Source: Bradyrhizobium betae
Lineage (GTDB): Bacteria > Pseudomonadota > Alphaproteobacteria > Rhizobiales > Xanthobacteraceae
Reading direction: 5' to 3'
DNA: 64,000 nt
Assembly (NCBI RefSeq): GCF_004123905.1
Contig: NZ_MZXW01000053.1
Location: 372,001-436,000, forward strand
Shown here piece after piece: positions 61,761-64,000 of this stretch (position 1 is the first letter of the stretch; each line of letters opens with the position of its first letter). A program made the position numbers and the translations under genes. A model generated the notes under the pieces. It saw only the letters and a list, made by a program, of their open reading frames with translations, ran no database searches and was not told where the DNA came from.

Positions 61761-62707
61761 CGTCCAATGCAATATTGATGGCCCTGGTGCCGGTCTTCTT
61801 CGTCCTGCTGTTGGGATACGCCGCCGGCAAGTTTCATGTCGTCGACAATCTCCATGTCGATGCTCTCAATGCACTCGTGATGGATTTTGCGCTGCCGGCC
61901 TCTCTGTTCGCGGCGACCGCCTCGGCGTCGCGTCGTGAGATGATCGAGCAGGTTCCGCTCTTCCTGGTGCTCGGCGTGACGATGCTGCTGCTCTATCTCG
62001 CCTGGTATCTTGCCGCACGCAGGTTCTCCAAGGTCTCCAAGTCGGAGGCGTCGTTACAGGCGTTGACGATTGGCTTTCCGAATCTCGCTGGCGTGGGCCT
62101 TCCGATCATGACGTCCGTCGTGGGACCGACCGGCACCGTCCCGGTTGCCGTTGCACTGGCGGCGGGCTCGATCCTCATCAGTCCGCTGACCCTGATTATC
62201 GCGGAAATGGGCGCCGCCAAGGCGCGCGGCGAGCAAATGGCGGCGCGGCAGGTCCTGACAGCGGTCCGGCGTGCGATCACCAAGCCGGTGGTGCTCGCGC
62301 CCGCGCTTGGCATCCTGTTCTCGTTGTCGGATGTGAGCCTCGACGCACTGGCCCATGCGAGCCTCGCGCTGATCGGAAGTTCGGCTGCCGGCGTCGCCCT
62401 GTTCCTCACCGGAGCCATTCTGTCGGCGCAATCGTTTCGGCCGGATTGGAAGGTCACCGCTGCAACGGTGGCCTCGGACATCGTCCGCCCGCTGTTGGCC
62501 GTTGCGGTCATTCGCGTCATACCGATCCCGCAGGATGCGGCGAAAACGGCCATTCTGCTCGCCGCAATACCCTCGGGCTTTTTCGGAATCTTGTTCGCGG
62601 TCAACTACCGGCTGGATTCCGCAACGGCAGGGTCCATGGTCATCGCCAGCACCGGATTCAGCGCCGTGACCTTGGCGATTGCGATCGCAATGCTCTTTCC
62701 GGGCTAG
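61757..62707 (+). CDS. mdcF: AEC-family malonate transporter (MdcF-like)
   Basis: This 316-residue auxin-efflux-carrier-family protein has about ten membrane helices and the FALPASLFAATA and FPNLAGVGLPIMTSV motifs. In other mdc loci a member of this family is the malonate importer MdcF; Pseudomonas uses MdcL/MdcM instead. It overlaps mdcB by 4 bp. Confidence 0.85.
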   Translation: MTSNAILMALVPVFFVLLLGYAAGKFHVVDNLHVDALNALVMDFALPASLFAATASASRREMIEQVPLFLVLGVTMLLLYLAWYLAARRFSKVSKSEASLQALTIGFPNLAGVGLPIMTSVVGPTGTVPVAVALAAGSILISPLTLIIAEMGAAKARGEQMAARQVLTAVRRAITKPVVLAPALGILFSLSDVSLDALAHASLALIGSSAAGVALFLTGAILSAQSFRPDWKVTAATVASDIVRPLLAVAVIRVIPIPQDAAKTAILLAAIPSGFFGILFAVNYRLDSATAGSMVIASTGFSAVTLAIAIAMLFPG

Positions 62708-62716
62708 GTAGCGACC

Positions 62717-63646
62717 ATGACGCTTGCGATCCTGTGCTCTGGCCAAGGCAGGCAGCACCGGGAGATGTTCGCTCTCACCGGCGACGCACCAGAAGCCGCG
62801 TACCTGTTTGCGTACGCTACGACATTGCTCGGCGGCAAGGATCCGCGCGAGTTCGTGCGCGACGAGCCCGATGAGGCCCTGCACCGCAATCGTGCCGGCC
62901 AAATTCTTTGCACCTTGCAGCCGCTCGCCGCGGCGAGCGCGCTTGGAGATGTGGTTCCACGCGGATTCATCATTGCCGGCTACAGTGTCGGCGAGGTCGC
63001 GGCCTGGGGTGTCGGCGGCTTGTTCGATGCGATCGCCACGCTCGATCAGGTGGCGCGCCGCGCAGAAGCGATGGATGCGGCCACGCAAGCTGGCGACGGG
63101 CTGATCTTCGTTCGCGGTCTTTCGCCAGACGAGGTCGGTCGCCTTTGCGAGCGTCACGGCGCAGCCATCGCCATCGTCAATCCCGGGGATGCCTTTGTCA
63201 TCGGCGGCGATCGTGAGGTGTTGGGCAGGATTGCCGCAGACGCACGGGCCATGCGCGCGGCAAGGATCGTCGCGTTGCCGGTTGAGGTTGCCTCCCACAC
63301 CAAACGGCTCGCCGGAGCCTCTGTCGTATTTCGTGAGACCTTGCGCCTGGCGCCGGCGGTGTTCCCGCCGAGAACCGGTGCGCGCATTCTGAGCGGAATA
63401 GACGCCGCTCCGGTCGTCTCGCTCGAGACCGGTCTCGACAAGCTTGCCGCGCAGATCTCGCACACCGTGCAATGGGCCGATTGCCTGCAAGCCTGTGTCG
63501 AAGCGGGCGCGACGGGCTTTCTCGAGCTCGGTCCGGGACATGCGCTGAGTGGCATGGCCGCCGAAATCGCGCCCGGAGTTCCGGCGCGTTCGCTGGACGA
63601 TTTCAGGAGTCTTCAGGGCGTCCGCGCCTGGGTTGCGCGTCACTGA
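62717..63646 (+). CDS. mdcH: Malonate decarboxylase epsilon subunit (malonyl-CoA:ACP transacylase)
   Basis: This 309-residue FabD-like acyltransferase primes the carrier with malonyl groups. The start has AILCSGQGRQHREM (GQG); the nucleophile Ser lies in IAGYSVGEVAAWGV; His in PVEVASHTKRL and QxxxH-type LGPGHALSGM complete the active site. It is the last gene of the operon, followed by a strong hairpin. Confidence 0.93.
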   Translation: MTLAILCSGQGRQHREMFALTGDAPEAAYLFAYATTLLGGKDPREFVRDEPDEALHRNRAGQILCTLQPLAAASALGDVVPRGFIIAGYSVGEVAAWGVGGLFDAIATLDQVARRAEAMDAATQAGDGLIFVRGLSPDEVGRLCERHGAAIAIVNPGDAFVIGGDREVLGRIAADARAMRAARIVALPVEVASHTKRLAGASVVFRETLRLAPAVFPPRTGARILSGIDAAPVVSLETGLDKLAAQISHTVQWADCLQACVEAGATGFLELGPGHALSGMAAEIAPGVPARSLDDFRSLQGVRAWVARH

Positions 63647-63662
63647 TCGCGCCGTGCTGTCG

Positions 63663-63697
63663 AAAAAAGGGGGCCGTCCTTGGGGGAGGACGGCCCC
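63663..63697 (-). terminator. Strong hairpin with T run on the minus strand
   Basis: An 11-bp perfect stem (63670-63680 with 63687-63697) and a 6-nt loop. On the minus strand it is followed by six T (63664-63669), so it is an intrinsic terminator for the leftward AraC gene and probably also helps end the mdc transcript. Confidence 0.75.
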
Positions 63698-63832
63698 AAA
63701 ATGCTCGTTGGCCCAGGGAGGAGAGAGGCTCGAGCGGTGACTTGGGGGTCTAAGTCACCTAACACGCACAGCATCGCCGATCCCGTAACAGAAGTATTTC
63801 ACGAACTCCCGCGGTTTCTCATTTCGCATGAT

Positions 63833-64000
63833 TCACGAGAAGTCCGCGGGCAGCACGCAAGACACCGCCTTGCGTGTCGAAGCCGGATCGCCGCCGGAGA
63901 GCCTGGACGAAGCCAGCGCGTTGCGGCTGGCGCATCGCCAGCGCGCCGGCGTGTCACCCGTGATCCGTTTGAAGACGGTCGAGAAATGCGCCTGCGTGCA
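63833..64000 (-). CDS. AraC-family transcriptional regulator, C-terminus (partial)
   Basis: The last 55 residues of a protein that continues past the window. QAHFSTVFKRITGDTPARWR is the second helix-turn-helix of AraC/XylS regulators. It converges with the mdc operon and may control it, although classic mdc loci use a LysR regulator (MdcR), so this is only proximity. Confidence 0.8.
   Translation of the reverse strand, partial: CTQAHFSTVFKRITGDTPARWRCASRNALASSRLSGGDPASTRKAVSCVLPADFS

Noticed and set aside
1..64000. CRISPR array or rRNA genes
   Set aside because: No regularly spaced direct repeats and no conserved rRNA sequence were seen.

Overview
The window looks like chromosomal DNA of a Bradyrhizobium-type alphaproteobacterium. 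GC is high, the flagellar block has the Caulobacter/rhizobial order, it contains sciP (a CtrA inhibitor known only in alphaproteobacteria) and an RpoH-family sigma factor with a near-canonical RpoH box, and it carries palindromic intergenic repeats of the kind seen in bradyrhizobia. The genus is inferred from these traits, not from a database search.

Layout. (1) 1-6.9 kb, minus strand: flagellar genes fliK, flgD, sciP, fliF, fliG, fliH, fliN and the first codons of flbD. (2) 7.2-9.6 kb, plus strand: mnmA, a small SAM methyltransferase and a secreted Pro-rich protein, with two palindromic repeats. (3) 9.9-13.5 kb: a gene-poor accessory stretch with two near-identical CAT-anticodon tRNA genes flanking a VOC-fold protein, two DUF2934 proteins with a Cys-rich ORF between them, a strongly structured non-coding repeat and two small exported proteins. 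(4) 14.0-22.4 kb, plus strand: response regulator, sensor kinase, RpoH-type sigma factor, RND permease, adaptor and a secreted low-complexity protein. (5) 22.4-35.6 kb: three paralogous proteins of about 960-975 residues (winged helix, STAND/NB-ARC-like ATPase, TPR-like repeats), interspersed with small exported proteins, an orphan LivJ-type binding protein and a short-chain dehydrogenase. (6) 36-48 kb: dps, fdhD, a DUF1275 membrane protein, fumC, a cupin, mqo, a bd-type oxidase (cydAB/cioAB), a Tat-exported oxalate-decarboxylase-like bicupin and an FdhF/YdeP molybdoenzyme. (7) 48-55.3 kb, minus strand: a PAS histidine kinase, and an operon of secreted protein, RND adaptor, RND permease and thioesterase (the last with an apparent C-terminal frameshift). 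(8) 55.6-63.7 kb, plus strand: an exported alpha/beta hydrolase and a complete malonate decarboxylase operon, mdcA-C-D-E-G-B-F-H, preceded by a 29-codon ORF that overlaps the mdcA start. The window ends inside an AraC-family regulator on the minus strand.

How parts may work together. Region 6 could feed electrons from malate and perhaps formate into the quinone pool and on to an oxygen-reducing bd oxidase, with FdhD maturing the molybdoenzyme and the bicupin a possible source of formate from oxalate. Region 8 should convert malonate to acetate plus CO2 through an acyl-carrier-bound malonyl group. Region 4 has the layout of a sensed envelope-stress module. The most unusual features are the STAND regulator trio, the structured repeat near 12.4 kb, the mdcA leader ORF, and two loci whose reading frames appear broken by one base (about 36.02 and 49.68 kb).
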